From positions 1,311,291 through 1,375,290 of the forward strand of contig JACDOX010000051.1 of assembly GCA_014549065.1 (NCBI GenBank): 64,000 nucleotides of DNA, read 5' to 3'. The position numbers and the translations under genes are program-made. Shown here piece by piece: positions 11,006 through 24,100 of this stretch (within the stretch, counting starts at the first letter, position 1; each line of letters begins with the position of its first letter). The stretch comes from Cardinalis cardinalis (Eukaryota; Chordata; Aves; Passeriformes; Cardinalidae). The notes beneath the pieces are model-generated. The model worked only from the letters and a program-made list of their open reading frames with translations. It made no database searches and was not told the DNA's origin.

Positions 11006-14000
11006 CATCCCATGGAGAGAGGATACTTCTCCCTTCTCTGACAATTCTTTGTGCTCCAGGAAGAGTTGCTGGCAATGGGAAAAGGAGCTCCAAAGGGGCT
11101 GGTGGAGCTGTGTGTGAGGTGTTCGGACCTTTCCATGCCCTTTTCTGCCTGCAGCCATCCCCACAAGCCTGGCATGAGGCAGCCTGAGGGACCCTTGACT
11201 TTTCCAAGCCATCAGAGGGTCAGGGATAGACATCCCTCTGCACTCTGACTCAGTGCTGATGGAGGAAACCCCAAAAAAGGGTGATNCCACCTCTGCATTT
11301 TGGGCAAGTGGCACCAGCCTGTCACTGGGTGTCTGTATCACATCCCAAAGCCCCAAATGAGAGCTCTTTCCTTGCCACAGAGGGGAAATGAAGGAGAAAC
11401 GCTGCAGGAGAAAACCTGTGCAAAGTAGGAGCCCACAGTTTTATAAGGGAGCAGTGGGTCAGGGGGTGGAAATTTAACTGTCACACTCAGGTACAATTGA
11501 AGGGCACATAAAAAGTCTGGGAATGCCACTTTATTGAGTCCTCAGAAAAGGCAGGGTGCACTCCAGGAGAGGCTCTTGTCTTACATCCTGGGGATAATGT
11601 CACTGGTTTGGGATTCATAAACGGGGTCTGCACAGGAAGAGGGGATTATGCTGGCAATGTGAGAATCCACCACGAGGAATATTTACAAGCTATAAATCCA
11701 GCTGTTAATTTCAGGTTATCAAAAGCAATCACTGGCTCTCAGCTCTCAAACAACATCTCATCATCATCATCATCATCATCGTCACCATCATCATCACACC
11801 AGTAATCAGCCACTGCAGAATGAACTCAGAGTGAAGCTGAATTTCCTGAAGTGCATTGTGTTCCTTTCCTTCACTAAACATTCAATCCCAGCCTCAATTA
11901 ACAAGATATTTCTTGCTTAGGCAGGAGAGGGGGCAGGAGGGGGAGAGGTCTTCAAGAAATACATGCACAGCTTTCAGGAAGCAGAAATGTGTTTGTAATT
12001 TGCAACAGGAGGGAAAATAAAAGGCTGAAAAGAAAGATTGATTCCAGTTTTCAGACTATTAAATCAATGTCANCTTATCAAATCCTTGTATTTCCTGGAA
12101 GGAGAACAAAGGTAACATAAATGAATATGTTTCCAGATTTGTGATCTGTTTACAGTTATATTGTGCACTTATTAGCAGTATGTCTATTCAACCACAATTA
12201 GAAAGACTACCCTTTTTCCTTTGAGTTTCATGTGTAAATTTGTACTCAGAGGAGTGATAAACAAAAATCAATCTCTACAGGAGCTGTTCAGACAAGCACC
12301 CTTCAGACTTTACTACCGACAGCTGTGCTGAAATACTTCCCCAACCACAGGACAGCAGTTGCCAGCTGTTCCAACCCTACACACAGAGCTCGTGCTCTGC
12401 CTTGCAGCCTTGTCCCACAGCTCCATCTCCCAGGCATCAGCTCTGAGCCTTTTGTGTTGCTTTTATATAGAAATGCTTTATTAGAGTGCAATTCTGTCAT
12501 CTTCAGGTGGAGCCACTGCCCATCCACCCAGCACAAGGGACACAACCCCATCCCATTGTCAGGGTAGTCCCATATCCCAAATCCACAGAGCAATAAAAAA
12601 GCTTNTTTAAATCTGCAGCTTGGGTTTCAACATGTTCTGAGCTGTGGCAGAGGTAGAGAGTCTGATCTTTTTTGGCTTTCTCCTCCATCAGTCTTGTTTT
12701 CTAATTTTGTACTAATCAGCTTTTATTGTCCCAAGTGACAGGATCTTTATGCATCCTTGGGGATAATGATCTATGGTGCTCCTGAGCTGTCATTTTGATG
12801 AGAGATTGACTGGGTTGAATAAACAGGTCAATCCTAACATAAAGATTATCATGGAAAATCAGCTGTCAGAGGCCCTGCTTAATTTATTCTGACCTCATAT
12901 CACAGAAAGCAACACGAATCCTTCTGGAAATACCAGGATAGTTCTGGCTCAGTGCCAGCACTGACAAAGATATTTTGATCAATGGCAGGGTAGGTTCCTT
13001 TTACAATGAAATTAGGCGTGGTGTGTCTTCAGCAGAGCCCCACAAATCATTGCATGCTGCTTATTCTTCTCAATCCTTCCTCTGAGGAACAGTATCCAGC
13101 AGATTGGGTTCAGAGTGCAGCAGGGCTGGGGACAGAGATTCCACCAGATTTCACACCAAAATCTTCATGGCTCTTTTTCCCACGGCTNTCTGCTCCTCTT
13201 GTTGTGCTTCCCCTGTGATGTTTGACAATAAGGTCCCATAAAACACAAGAGTGAAATGAAATGACCACATCTCCCAAACTCTGCATTTTGAAACCGTCTT
13301 TCACTTTCTAGAAACTCTTAATCTGTGGGAAAATGGATGCATTTCCCTTGGGTTTTTTGCAGAACTAATATGAATTTCCTAAGTTTCNTGGTTGTTTACT
13401 CAAAGAAGACATTAGTGAAACTCTGACCAGCCTGATGTCTCCTCTCCTCACAGGACACCACAAAAACCAGGCAGTACAGGAGTGCAACACCATTAAAAGA
13501 GAAACCTTTTCCAGGAGAACTCCANTTGGCCAATTTTAAATTTTTTCTCCCAGCCCTGTGTTGTGATGGGTGTCTCTTAGGTGGCAAGAATATCAGATTT
13601 AATAAGGAAGACTTGGGAATAAAATCAGAGAGTGGGCAGATGCAAAATGCTGTGTCTGGGTGCAGGCACCAACCTCCAAATGCCTGGGGAGGATGACATT
13701 TCTGTGAAATAACCTCTTTTTTGAGAGGTTTCTTTGTGACTGCCTCTGCTCCTGGGTTTCTCCTGCTTTCCTCTGGAGCAGCCTGGGTTGCTGTGATAAC
13801 GAGGAGTTGGATTTTCCATGTTCTGGTGTTATTTCTATGGAATCATGGAGCACCTGCCATGTGAGACACCACCTTGGTGTTGGAGAAGACACACAAAAGG
13901 AAGGGGAGTTGGGAGGACAAGTTGCTCAGCCTGCTGATAAAGGGGTTTCTGGTGAGGAGATGATTCAGGACGCACAAGGATTGCCCTGATTGTGCAGTGG

Positions 14001-14489
14001 TGCCTGCCCAGGTGCTCCCTCCACACCGTGCCCAGCCAGGGAGAGGGGAAGAGGCACCTCCAGCATGGGATTGCTGCCTCTGGCTCCTCCATCCTGTGCC
14101 TCTCCACACATGCTCTCAGGAGCTACCAGGTCCACAGGTGATATCTCTGGTTTTTTACCCTTTACAGCTGGAACTNCTGGGCTTTTACTGGTACAGAACC
14201 TTCCCATGACTTGGAGGCTGAAGCAAACTTGGAGTGTCTGGAAATTGAACCAAACCAGGCACCAGGGTTAGAAATCCTGGTCCTTTTTGGCTTGTGCTTG
14301 GTCCATCCCACCAAACAGGAGATGGCCCAGCTCCAGCAGCCCCATTGCATCCCTGGTGGCTGCACAGAAGAAAGCAAAGCCAGGCAGCCCGTGGGGGTGG
14401 AGAGGGAAGGGAAATGAAGGAATATTTCAAATAAACAAATATACATCCCAGGAAAAGCTCTTCCCAAGAATGTGTAGAGAACTGCCTGC
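11006..14489. other. Intergenic DNA, no gene recognised
   Basis: Mostly unremarkable sequence. An ATC microsatellite lies at 11757-11798. A few open frames of 80-138 residues occur in GC-richer parts (10940-11356, 13800-14270), but they lack recognisable domains and overlap on opposite strands. I treat them as chance frames. Confidence 0.6.
11757..11798. repeat. ATC trinucleotide microsatellite
   Basis: About fourteen ATC units with GTC and ACC interruptions. The short poly-Ser open frame over it is a by-product of the repeat. Confidence 0.95.
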
Positions 14490-15065
14490 AATCAGTTAAT
14501 CAGCATAATTGTTTCTAATTAGGTTCCAGAGGCACCTCACAAACAGAGGATGGGGTCTGGGGAGTGCAGAGAGGAAAAACTTTGCAGTGGCGTATTAATG
14601 ACAATCATAACTCTCTGCACAGCCAGGGAGGCTTCTGCTCTAATTAGAACCATTCTTGCTGAAATGGGAGGCGACATGATTTGTGAAAAAGACACCCTCA
14701 GCATGTAATTTTCTATGTAACAAATCTAGAAAGATGGATGCTCTTTGATCTCGATTCTCCTGTTATTGCTGTTCACACTGGGAAGGGCTCTTTAATGAAA
14801 CAATCTCGAGGTAATTTACCGCCTTTGAAGTCCTGAAATGTGCTGCCAACAAAATTTCTGGTTTAGTGGAAGCTGCTGCAGCAGTCACTCAGGGTTGCTT
14901 AATGGAGCACCAAAACTGGAACATCAAGACATCAAAGGTGAAGGTGCCATGTGATTAATAAACGGAGCTATTCATTTGTTTCTGCCTCAGAGGCAATCTG
15001 ACAATTTATTGTCACCGGCTAATTTGCACTTTGTGAGTACTTGCTCTTGCTAGTCATGCTGCCTA
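14490..15065. promoter_or_regulatory. Candidate conserved noncoding element
   Basis: A repeat-free, AT-leaning block of about 570 bases with closely spaced homeodomain-type cores, including TAATTAG near 14515, TAATTAG near 14641, TTAATGA near 14597, TTAATAAAC near 14956 and CTAATTTGC near 15020. It has few long homopolymers. This texture is typical of vertebrate developmental enhancers around homeobox genes. The call is inferred from sequence character only; alignment to other amniotes would decide it. Confidence 0.3.
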
Positions 15066-17479
15066 TAGAACAAGATAAGTGATGTTTACACGGAGAGGGG
15101 AGGAGAACAGACCCTTTTTAAACCTGGGGAAGAGGAGGGAAAGGAAAGGTGTTTCCCAAAATGACAGTGGAAGCGACCCAGACTGTGGAATTTCAGAGAG
15201 GGGAAGCTGGGCTGAGGGGGGAGTCACTGCTGCCCCATTCCCTGCCCTCCCCCTGCTGCCTTTGACCATCTCCTTGTTTACACGCAGTTGCCAGGAAGCA
15301 AATCCCAATTAAAAGTGGATTACAAGGCAATGAAACAGCATTGTTATGAGGGAAGAGTTACACCAATCCATTTCTTTTTAATTTGATGGCTAATCCAGGG
15401 GGTTCAGTTACTGGGCTAGGGAAGGTGGGTCTGGAAAATCTCTGCTGATGCCCGTGGTGGCAACAAAGTCTGGTTTTTTGAGGGTCTTTCTTCTTGAAGT
15501 GTCCAGGTAGGATCTCCACCCCAGCAGGCCTTCCTTGCCTTGAGAAAGACTGAACAGAAATGAAACAGCCCCCAAAAAAGAGAGGAAAAGGTGTTTTCCC
15601 AGAGAAAGTAAAAGCTTCGTTGTGACCAAGTGAAACCAGAATATTTGTGTAGGAATTCCGGGAATGTAATGGGGATGTGGAGTCTGATAACGCTGCCTGC
15701 AACAAGGAGGAGTTTGGGGGAATCCAAAACATGAAGAGCAGGGAGAAATAGAGTCAGTGCCTCCCAGATTAGATCTGCAGATGAATTCTCCCTCCCTGGT
15801 CCTGAAAAATCCCCTTGCCGTGGCTCTGCCCTGTCAGGGGAGGGCAGCTGGATGCTGATCTCCCTCCCTCTGGGGCAGAGGAGCAAGGGGCATCCTCTGG
15901 AGGATGCTCAGCCTCCTTCTCTGGCCTCAGATATTGGAGATTCCAAAACCTCGGGCTACAGGGGGTCAGACACAAGGAATTCGGTCTGATGGGTGTAAAT
16001 TGGTAAAAAAATTCTATTAAGACACCTTCATAAAAGTTATATCCAACTTCAGGTTTCCAGGTTTCCTTCTCCCAAGAATTGGGAATGGGCAGCTCCAAAT
16101 CCAGTTTTGATGTTTTCAAAATTATGACAGAAATCTCAGGTCAGAAGAGCCCAGGGTCTGAGTAGAGGGTGAGTCTGATCACGTTGGGTTTTGTCATTTG
16201 GGTTTTTTGTGGTGGGTTTTTTTTTTAATGTTTCTTGGAGATTTGATCCTCTCCTGTGCCACAAGCACAGATTTCCTCACCCTTTCATGGCAGTTTGTCC
16301 AGGGAGAGACCACGAGGTGTTTGTATGGGCTGCACAGTGCTGCGTCCACAGGGATATTTCCTGAGGCTCACACCCCACAAACACAAACCAGAACCCTCCA
16401 AAACTTCCACCTTGGGCTGCCCCAGCACCCAGGGATGTCCTGCCACGCCCAGCACGGAGCAGCCAGCCAAACTGGTTCCACTGGCAGGGTGAGGTGGTCC
16501 CAATTCACAGCAGAAATTAAAGTGCCAAACCAGTTCAGGGGAAGATCTCTGTGTGCCAGGCTGGGATGTCACAACCACCACGCTCTGTGTGGGCACAGCA
16601 AATATTTATAGGCAACCTTTTCATGAACTGGCTGTAAACTGGGTTCACAGGGAAATGTAGGCAGGGCCTTTGGGGCTATTTTTGGGCCTTACAATGAGGC
16701 TGGAGATAGGAGCCTCTTTGGCAGCTCCTTGCNTTGCAGTGCTGGGGAGAAGGGAGAAGTTCAGAGCTATGTAAAAACTCAGGAGCGGTAATTAAAAAAT
16801 CACTGGAGAACTGCTATCAAACCTCTGAAAGGAATTATTTCATGAGCTGTTGAAGCTGGAGGCAGCAATTTGGCTCTTTGTGAACCCCTGACCATTGAAA
16901 TCTAAATTTTGCTGTGCAAAGAATCAAAATTAACCACAAACCGCTGCACAGCAGAAAAGAGGAGTTATATTTTTCTTGGGGTTTTTTTGGTTTTTGGGNT
17001 TTTTTTTTAAGGGAAAAGAAGTCTCATCTCTTTGCTCTATGGGGGTTAACATGCAGCATCCTGGCTCCTGTCACTAAGAAGCACGATAAGACTTCAAAGA
17101 GTACAGTGCAGAGCAGATACAGGCATGCAACAAGAACTGGGGCTAATAAGAAGCTTGTAAAAAAAAAAAAAAAACAACAGAAAAACCCCACAAACAACCC
17201 CCCAAACAGAAAAGAAACCTTAATGAGATCTTANATGATACAATCATTGTCCATCTTAAATAACCTCTTTTTATTAGCAGGTTTAAAGGACCCCAGACAG
17301 CAGCAAAATATTATCTGAGGTCCATAGCCATGGGCATGGAGCAAGGAAAGTGAATTCGAAGACCTCTCTACATCTGGAGTTTATCAGCTCTTTTCCTGGC
17401 TAGTATTACAGTAAACAATTATCTGTAGATCAGGAGACAGCAGGGACTTTAAAGACCCAAATTACAGAGAAAGGGAGAG
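15066..17479. other. Intergenic DNA, no gene recognised
   Basis: No exon, RNA or named repeat that I can support. It includes short poly-T and poly-A tracts (about 16980-17010 and 17159-17176). Open frames up to 156 residues overlap on both strands without domain signatures. Confidence 0.6.
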
Positions 17480-17770
17480 AGAGAAGGAGAATACAAGAGA
17501 TAAAAAGGAGCCTATGCATCTTATCGTGCTAATGAAATCAACCTGACAATCACGGCAGGCTGCGGGGGTATTACAGTGTCTGGCATGAAATGAGCACTTC
17601 CAGCACAGGCTCCTGTGTCAAACAGCAAATAGACACGAAAGAGAAGAAAAATGGACCGCTAGGGCAAGGAGAGTGATTTACGGGCAGCACTCAGACGGCT
17701 GGGCAGCTTTAAACCCTCCTCGAGTGCGCTGTCAGGAGAACAACATATTCAAATGTTTCCATTAGCATTT
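17480..17770. promoter_or_regulatory. Candidate conserved noncoding element
   Basis: About 290 bases that keep CpG dinucleotides (for example TTATCGTGC, ATCACGG, TTTACGGGC, CTCGAGTGCG) in otherwise AT-moderate desert sequence, with TAATGAAATC and CATTAGC cores. Retained CpG outside an island, no simple repeats and no open frame together suggest constrained regulatory DNA. This is inference only. Confidence 0.3.
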
Positions 17771-20618
17771 CAAGGGGCTGGGAGCGCTCTGCAGCTCGCT
17801 GAGCCCCAAAATGCCATTAATGGGGAAATAATGAGTTCAGTGGTGCTGGTTGCTGCTGTGGAACCATCACCTGTTGGTAGGGTGCAATAATTCCAGTGTT
17901 CCAAATTTGGCTCATTCCCACCTTTTCCAGCCTTTCTCTGCTGGCTGATTGCAAACAGCAGCTCTTCCAGCAAAGATTTGGTCCCAAATTTTGTTTTCCA
18001 AAATTCTGGGAGGTAAAATCACCCTGGTCCTCGATGAAACAGCTGCAGTTAGAAATGTGAAGGTGTGCTCTATTTTTATAATAGATGGATCCATTACTGC
18101 TTTGGAAAGTTCCCTTTTTCCCCCTTTATCCAAAGACTTTCTGTGTCTTTCAAATGGAAACAACCAAGCCAAATAATTCTACAACTGGAAAAAGATAAAG
18201 GGAAAATGGCTTTTGGAGATGGGAGTGAAATACTGGGATATTTTTCTAAGCAATTCCGGTTCTACATTGCACAAAGAGGTTCTGCNACTCAAAAGATTCT
18301 GACAGGAGATCCTCATGTTCATGGTCAAGCCTCCTCCAGCAGAACAGGGCTCCCCACGGCTCATCCTGCTCTGAGACAGAGCTCCAACCACTACAAAANT
18401 GCACCTGGAGAAGGTCTTCCCACCACAAAACATCCTGATAGAAATTGCTCTCTGTGACCCACCACGGGGTNAAGGCAGTCAGTGTGTCCTGGGCACAGCT
18501 CCTGTGTTACAGACAAAACACTAGAATGAAAACTTCATTTATCTGTGATGAAAAATTCTACTTCTTTCTATTTGACAGCAAAATCAGTGCCTTGTCAGTG
18601 TGAGCAGAGTTGTGAGAAATCTCATGTGAAAAACTGAGAATATGAAATATCAGAAGTGAAGCTCTGAGGTTTGCTTGAGATGGAGTCAAAAATCAAGGAA
18701 ACAGGACGGCTCTGATGAGCTGGGGCAGGGGGCAGGCAGGCCACAGCTTTTTGCTGCAGGCACTGAGGCACTGCAAGAACTTTCCTGAGTAATAAATTCT
18801 GTAATCCTTTAATGGGCAGCTCCAGATTTGTACCTGTGAGACCAAATGCAGTTTATACAAAACCCAAGCCAAAGCAGGGAAAGCAGAGGCTTTAATGACT
18901 TGTTTGTGTGGAGAGGCCAGGCAGGAATCCCTCCCAGGTCCTGCTTCCCCAAATGGGGGCTGGAGANCCCTGCAGGAAGCAGAGCAATCCTGTACCAATT
19001 ATGAGGCAAATACTCATTTTGAATCCCAGTTATTTTGTCCTCCCATCTCTATTTCCTGAGGAGGTGGGTCCTGGTGCCCTTGGGAAGACAGCAGAGGCTG
19101 ATTTCTGCCCGCAGTGAATCTCCACATCACACTGAGGGCAGGGCAGTGCCCACAGGTGTCCCTTGGGGCTGGGACAATTTTCTGAAGATGCTGAAGCCTG
19201 TTTGGCCCCTGGTGCTGGGGATCCCAGGCCAGCTGGGCTGTTGGAGCAGCTCTGCCTGTGCTCTCCCATTGATCTCCAGCCTGGAGATGTAACTTGGATG
19301 TGTTTGTGTCGTGGGAAGATGTCATCTTCATCTCTCTAATAGGTTTTCAAAGGGTAACATTTTGTTTGAAGGGAAAGAGGAAGGAAAAAAGCAGGTGACA
19401 ACACTAAATTAGGGTTACTCAAGATGTTTCTGTTTACCCTTCATGTTGGCAGCATGATGTGTTTCAGTTCCCATTCCTTCCAATAAAATCCCTTTTTTTA
19501 AGTGTGGCTATTGTTAGAACCAACTGTTTAAAAACAAATAAGAAGACATTGAGGCTTCTTAAAGAGCCCAAATTTTCTAAAGGGTTAGATTATGTCTTTT
19601 AGATCTCTGTCTTTCCTGTGTAGGTCAAAATCATTTAAAAACACATTGGAGGAAGAATTTATCTTTTGCTGAGGGTCATGAATCTGGATGAAGAGTGATG
19701 AAATATGTAATTACTCTCTTTCCTATGTGGGAAAAAAAAAGAAAAAGCAAAGGGGACATGGCAGTGACACAGGAGAAAGGAGGTGGAATGGGGAATCCTG
19801 GAATACGTTTGCTTTGGAGCAGGTTTGTTTTGCCAGGGCTGGTCCCAGCTGCTTGGTCAAACATGCTGGACCAGCTCCTGTGTCTGTGTGAATCAAGAAG
19901 AGTCTAAACTCATCCATTCCATTGGGACTGNGTCTATTTATAGCCAGGCAGGGCTTTATCCAGGGCAGGTGTGCCATGAAGTTCATTTTCCAGACTTGTT
20001 TTTTAAGTGCTGAATTTGCTAGAAGTCATAAATGCTGATAAGTGGTGGTAAACAAGGCTTGTTTTGCCCTCCATGGCAGCTACAAATCATTTTGTACATT
20101 AAACAGCACTTGGTGGAGTTGTTTTCTCAGCCAGTCAAGTCTCTGGAAACAAAACTCCTGTTGCAAATATTCTCTTTCCCCCTCTCCCTGTAATAAGGTT
20201 TACATCTCTCTCTTTTTTTTTCTTTTTTTTTTCTTTTTCCTGTCAGTGCAGTTGTTTGATTTCCCAGGCAGATATTCATTCTGGTGAATGCCACATCTTC
20301 CTTCTGACAGGATGCTTTTCCAAGGAGATGCACCACCCTGGGGTGGGCAGGGGTGTGGGGAAGGGACTGTGCTTCCTCAGTGATCAGACTTAAATAGAAN
20401 AGCCTAAAAATCCCTTTATGGTGCCCTCTCCAGAGTGCACAGCTTAGATGAGGGATGAGGGAATTTCTTTCCTTGTCAGTTCTTCAGCTGAGGAAGAAAA
20501 GGGGAAGATGGGCAGAGCCAGGCTGGCAAATCCAGCAATAAAGGCCCAGCTGCTGGCATTGCTCCTTTCCAGGAGTAAAATTCTCCCAGCTGGGCACAAA
20601 GCCCACTGAAATTTTTAA
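17771..20618. other. Intergenic DNA, no gene recognised
   Basis: Unremarkable noncoding sequence. A pyrimidine-rich tract lies at about 20205-20241. No interspersed repeat or coding exon was recognised. Confidence 0.65.
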
Positions 20619-20686
20619 TGGGTGGATGGATGGATGGATGGATGGATGGATGGATGGATGGATGGATGGATGGATGGATGATGGAT
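20619..20686. repeat. ATGG tetranucleotide array, left arm
   Basis: About sixteen ATGG units run directly into the assembly gap. Together with the right arm at 21086-21145 this is one array whose true length is unknown. The repeated Trp-Met-Asp-Gly open frames are artefacts. Confidence 0.97.
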
Positions 20687-21085
20687 NNNNNNNNNNNNNN
20701 NNNNNNNNNNNNNNNNNNNNNNNNNNNNNNNNNNNNNNNNNNNNNNNNNNNNNNNNNNNNNNNNNNNNNNNNNNNNNNNNNNNNNNNNNNNNNNNNNNNN
20801 NNNNNNNNNNNNNNNNNNNNNNNNNNNNNNNNNNNNNNNNNNNNNNNNNNNNNNNNNNNNNNNNNNNNNNNNNNNNNNNNNNNNNNNNNNNNNNNNNNNN
20901 NNNNNNNNNNNNNNNNNNNNNNNNNNNNNNNNNNNNNNNNNNNNNNNNNNNNNNNNNNNNNNNNNNNNNNNNNNNNNNNNNNNNNNNNNNNNNNNNNNNN
21001 NNNNNNNNNNNNNNNNNNNNNNNNNNNNNNNNNNNNNNNNNNNNNNNNNNNNNNNNNNNNNNNNNNNNNNNNNNNNNNNNNNNNN
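20687..21085. other. Assembly gap, 399 N
   Basis: A continuous block of 399 undetermined bases lies inside the ATGG array. Both edges are the same repeat, so the gap most likely holds more ATGG-type sequence that short reads could not span. The stated gap length may be only an estimate. Confidence 0.99.
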
Positions 21086-21145
21086 ATGGATGGATGGGTG
21101 GATGGATGGAATCATGGATGGATGGAATCATGGATAGATGGAGAC
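21086..21145. repeat. ATGG tetranucleotide array, right arm
   Basis: ATGG units resume straight after the gap but are more degenerate (GGTGG, AATC and ATAG interruptions), fading out by about 21145. This is the same array as the left arm. Confidence 0.95.
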
Positions 21146-24100
21146 AGAATCACCCCGCAGAACCAGTGGTAAGGGAGATGCAGGAGCAGAATTTTCCATT
21201 GTTTGGAAAATGTGGATTTTACAGCGTGCAAAAACAGGAGAGAGATGAAAAAGAAGAGGGGAATTCACATCAGTAGAGGGCAGGGATGCTTTCAAGCCTC
21301 ATTAAGTCGTTTGCAGAGCTGAGCTTCTGTTTGGTCAGGACGGCAGGGCCGGGGGTGGCTCCTCAAAGTAAAAGGTTCTTTCTTGTGAAGAAAATTAGCC
21401 CTTGGCTGTGGCTCTGACTCACACGAAGCCAAACACAGCAACCTGGAGCAGCTGCCCCTCTCTGCCCAAGAAGGGGAATGGGAGCCCCCAGTCTGAGCTG
21501 GGATGAGGCAGGGATGAGCCCAGGGGGACAATTTCATCCTTGCCCTGAGCTTTCTGGGGTGCAGGGCTGAGGAAGGGCAGCTCAGGAGAAATCCCCTCTC
21601 TTTTCCAATCAGATACCGTATCAAAGCTCTAACACACAGCCAAAGGGATCCTTTTTTAGGGCTAATGATGGTCAAATCTCAACATGTTTTCAGTGTCAGC
21701 TCAACTTAAAAGCATCCTGCCAGCAGTCAGAGACTTCAAACATAGGAAAAATTGCCATATTCCTTGAGGTCTCCCATCCTTCCCTTTACTGGATCCTCTT
21801 TCTCCAAACACCAAATCTGAAAGCCCTGACCTCAAAAAACACCTCACTAGGCAAGGTTCTTCTCCTGCCAGCTGGAGTCAAAACTCAACCCTCCCCAACC
21901 CTAGAGGAAACTTTCACCTTGCATATTCCAGTTTCATTTGTTTTCAAGGTTATTTTCACTGCTGCTGGAGCTTAGGGGAGTTCTGTTATTTACTTATCTT
22001 TGATCCATTGTTCCCNAGTCAGACATTCTGTTTCTTTCTGTTTTCAGCCTAAATTGTTTTACATCTCTTATTTTCTTAGGCAAGTATTTTGGTTTTGTTT
22101 TTCCTTTTTGGCCATTGGGTTAGGGGGGAAACTTCAAATATAAAATGTATAATTATTTGGTTGGGGAACATTAGGGAAGATGAGGAATGAAAGAGGGTTT
22201 GTATATTCCAAAGTTTTCTTTCTNTCTTTTATAAATTAGTTTTTTTACCTTGAGGCCAGTTGCTTAAATCACAAGGACTCGCAATGCCAAAACAAAACAA
22301 AAAAAAGAGCCTGGTGCAAGGCAAAGCACAGTTAAATGGTCAGAAAAAGAATAATCATTTTCCTGGTTTTTAGTTGCCAGCAGCAGAAAACCTCTTCTTT
22401 ACATCTCATTTGAACTGCAGGCGCTCCTCAGCTCATGCTAAATGAACAGTTCAGCNTAATTGCTGCTGCTGAGGAGCACTTGAAAGAAGGAAGTTTGGTC
22501 AAGTCATTTGTTCCTTTTGCATCTTTATCTTCAGTCTGACATGGGTTTAACCTCTGCTCCTAATCCCCGTGCCAGTCAGGTTCAGCTTTCATCTCAGCAA
22601 GGGAAAGTNGCAGTTTGGGGTTGTTTTAAGAGGAATAAAATCTCTAAAGGTGAANACTGGCCTATGGCAGGATGGTGGCAAAAGCTGAGGAGAAGAGGTT
22701 TTTCCTGGAGAACCTCTGGAGGGACAGCAGGAGCCAGGGAGGGAACCTTGGTTTGTTTTTTGAGGAATCCCACCAGGCTTGCAAAGCTTTGTGAGCTGCT
22801 TCTTATTTATTCCTTCCTCTACCTGAAGGCAGAGAACTGTCCTGACACTTCAGGGGCTCTGAAGGTAGAAGAGAATTCTTGACTTGAATTCTCTTACCTA
22901 AATTTAGACTGTTAAATCAGGAGCTCAGCTGCTCCTGGCTTCTCTTTATAGCCAAGAGGGAGACAGAGATGCCTCCAGAGGGAATTGAAACATTGGCATT
23001 GTGCCATTCATCTCTTTAATCCCCTTTTTCTGTCCCTGGCTGAGTCCAGACTACGCAGCTGCACCCATTCCCTTGACATCTTCTTGTGCATCACATTCAT
23101 CTGGCCCCAGAAGTGAAATCCCACCAGGATCCATAAAGCAAACGCACCTTTAGCCCAAGGGAACTCATTGCCTCAAGGTCTTCCCGAGGCCAGAAGCTTT
23201 GGAGGATTCCAAAAGGTATCAGATATTTGTATCAGGAACAAGAATAGCCAGGTATAATAATCAAGGTTAAAAAAAATAAATAAAACTTTTCAGAGAGCTA
23301 TAAAACCAACATTCTTCAGGGTTTATGTGAATTTGTGACTAATAAGGGTTTGGAGTGAGTTTTGTACAGTGGAAATTCTCTGGGATTTGTGTTTTAGCTC
23401 ACATAGGCACTTCTGAAATCCCACCCCCTGGGTCTGCTGGGCTTCTGATTGATCCAGGATGACATTTGCTGGGAGCATGTGTTTCTAATCATCAAACAAT
23501 GCACAAATTTGTTTTTAAAAGTAGTGAAAAAAAAGGCCCTGGATAATTTAGAGGGGAAAAAAGACAACAAGCAAATAAGAAAAAAAAACTTTTCCCAATA
23601 AATAACCACAAATAATTTGCTCAGCAGGATTCCCTTCCTTAGTTCTGATGCTCTGCATTGCCTTCCTGTCTGCATAAAGAAAAACCTTTCTCTCTTTCTG
23701 CCTAGTTTGNGTTTTTTCAGATGGCATCAAAAACATCATGGATGCCTTGGAGTCTGGAGTGGTGGGGAGGGGGATTGCTGGAAGAACTTCCACAGAATAC
23801 AGCATTCAAAGCTAATTATTTTACAAGGTACTTTGGCCATATTTCTCCAAATCTCCAATTAGGAGCACNGTCTAATTTGGGATGCAGCTCATTAGGAATG
23901 CTTTTAATGACTGCTGTGCTCTGAGGAAGTACAAAGCTCAGTCCTTAAGAGCTGTCATTGGGGGGAACCTTGGAGCACAGATACTCATCAGGACACCGTG
24001 GCCATCCTCCAGCTGCTGAGGGGAATGAAGGGAGTCCCTCCAAAGAGATGTTTTCCATGCAGGATGGATGGAGGGAAGCTGCCCTGCAGCAGGAGGGGCA

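Noticed and set aside
20484..21276. Open frames of 166-216 residues across the N block
   Set aside because: They consist of undetermined residues and ATGG repeat translation; no information is present.
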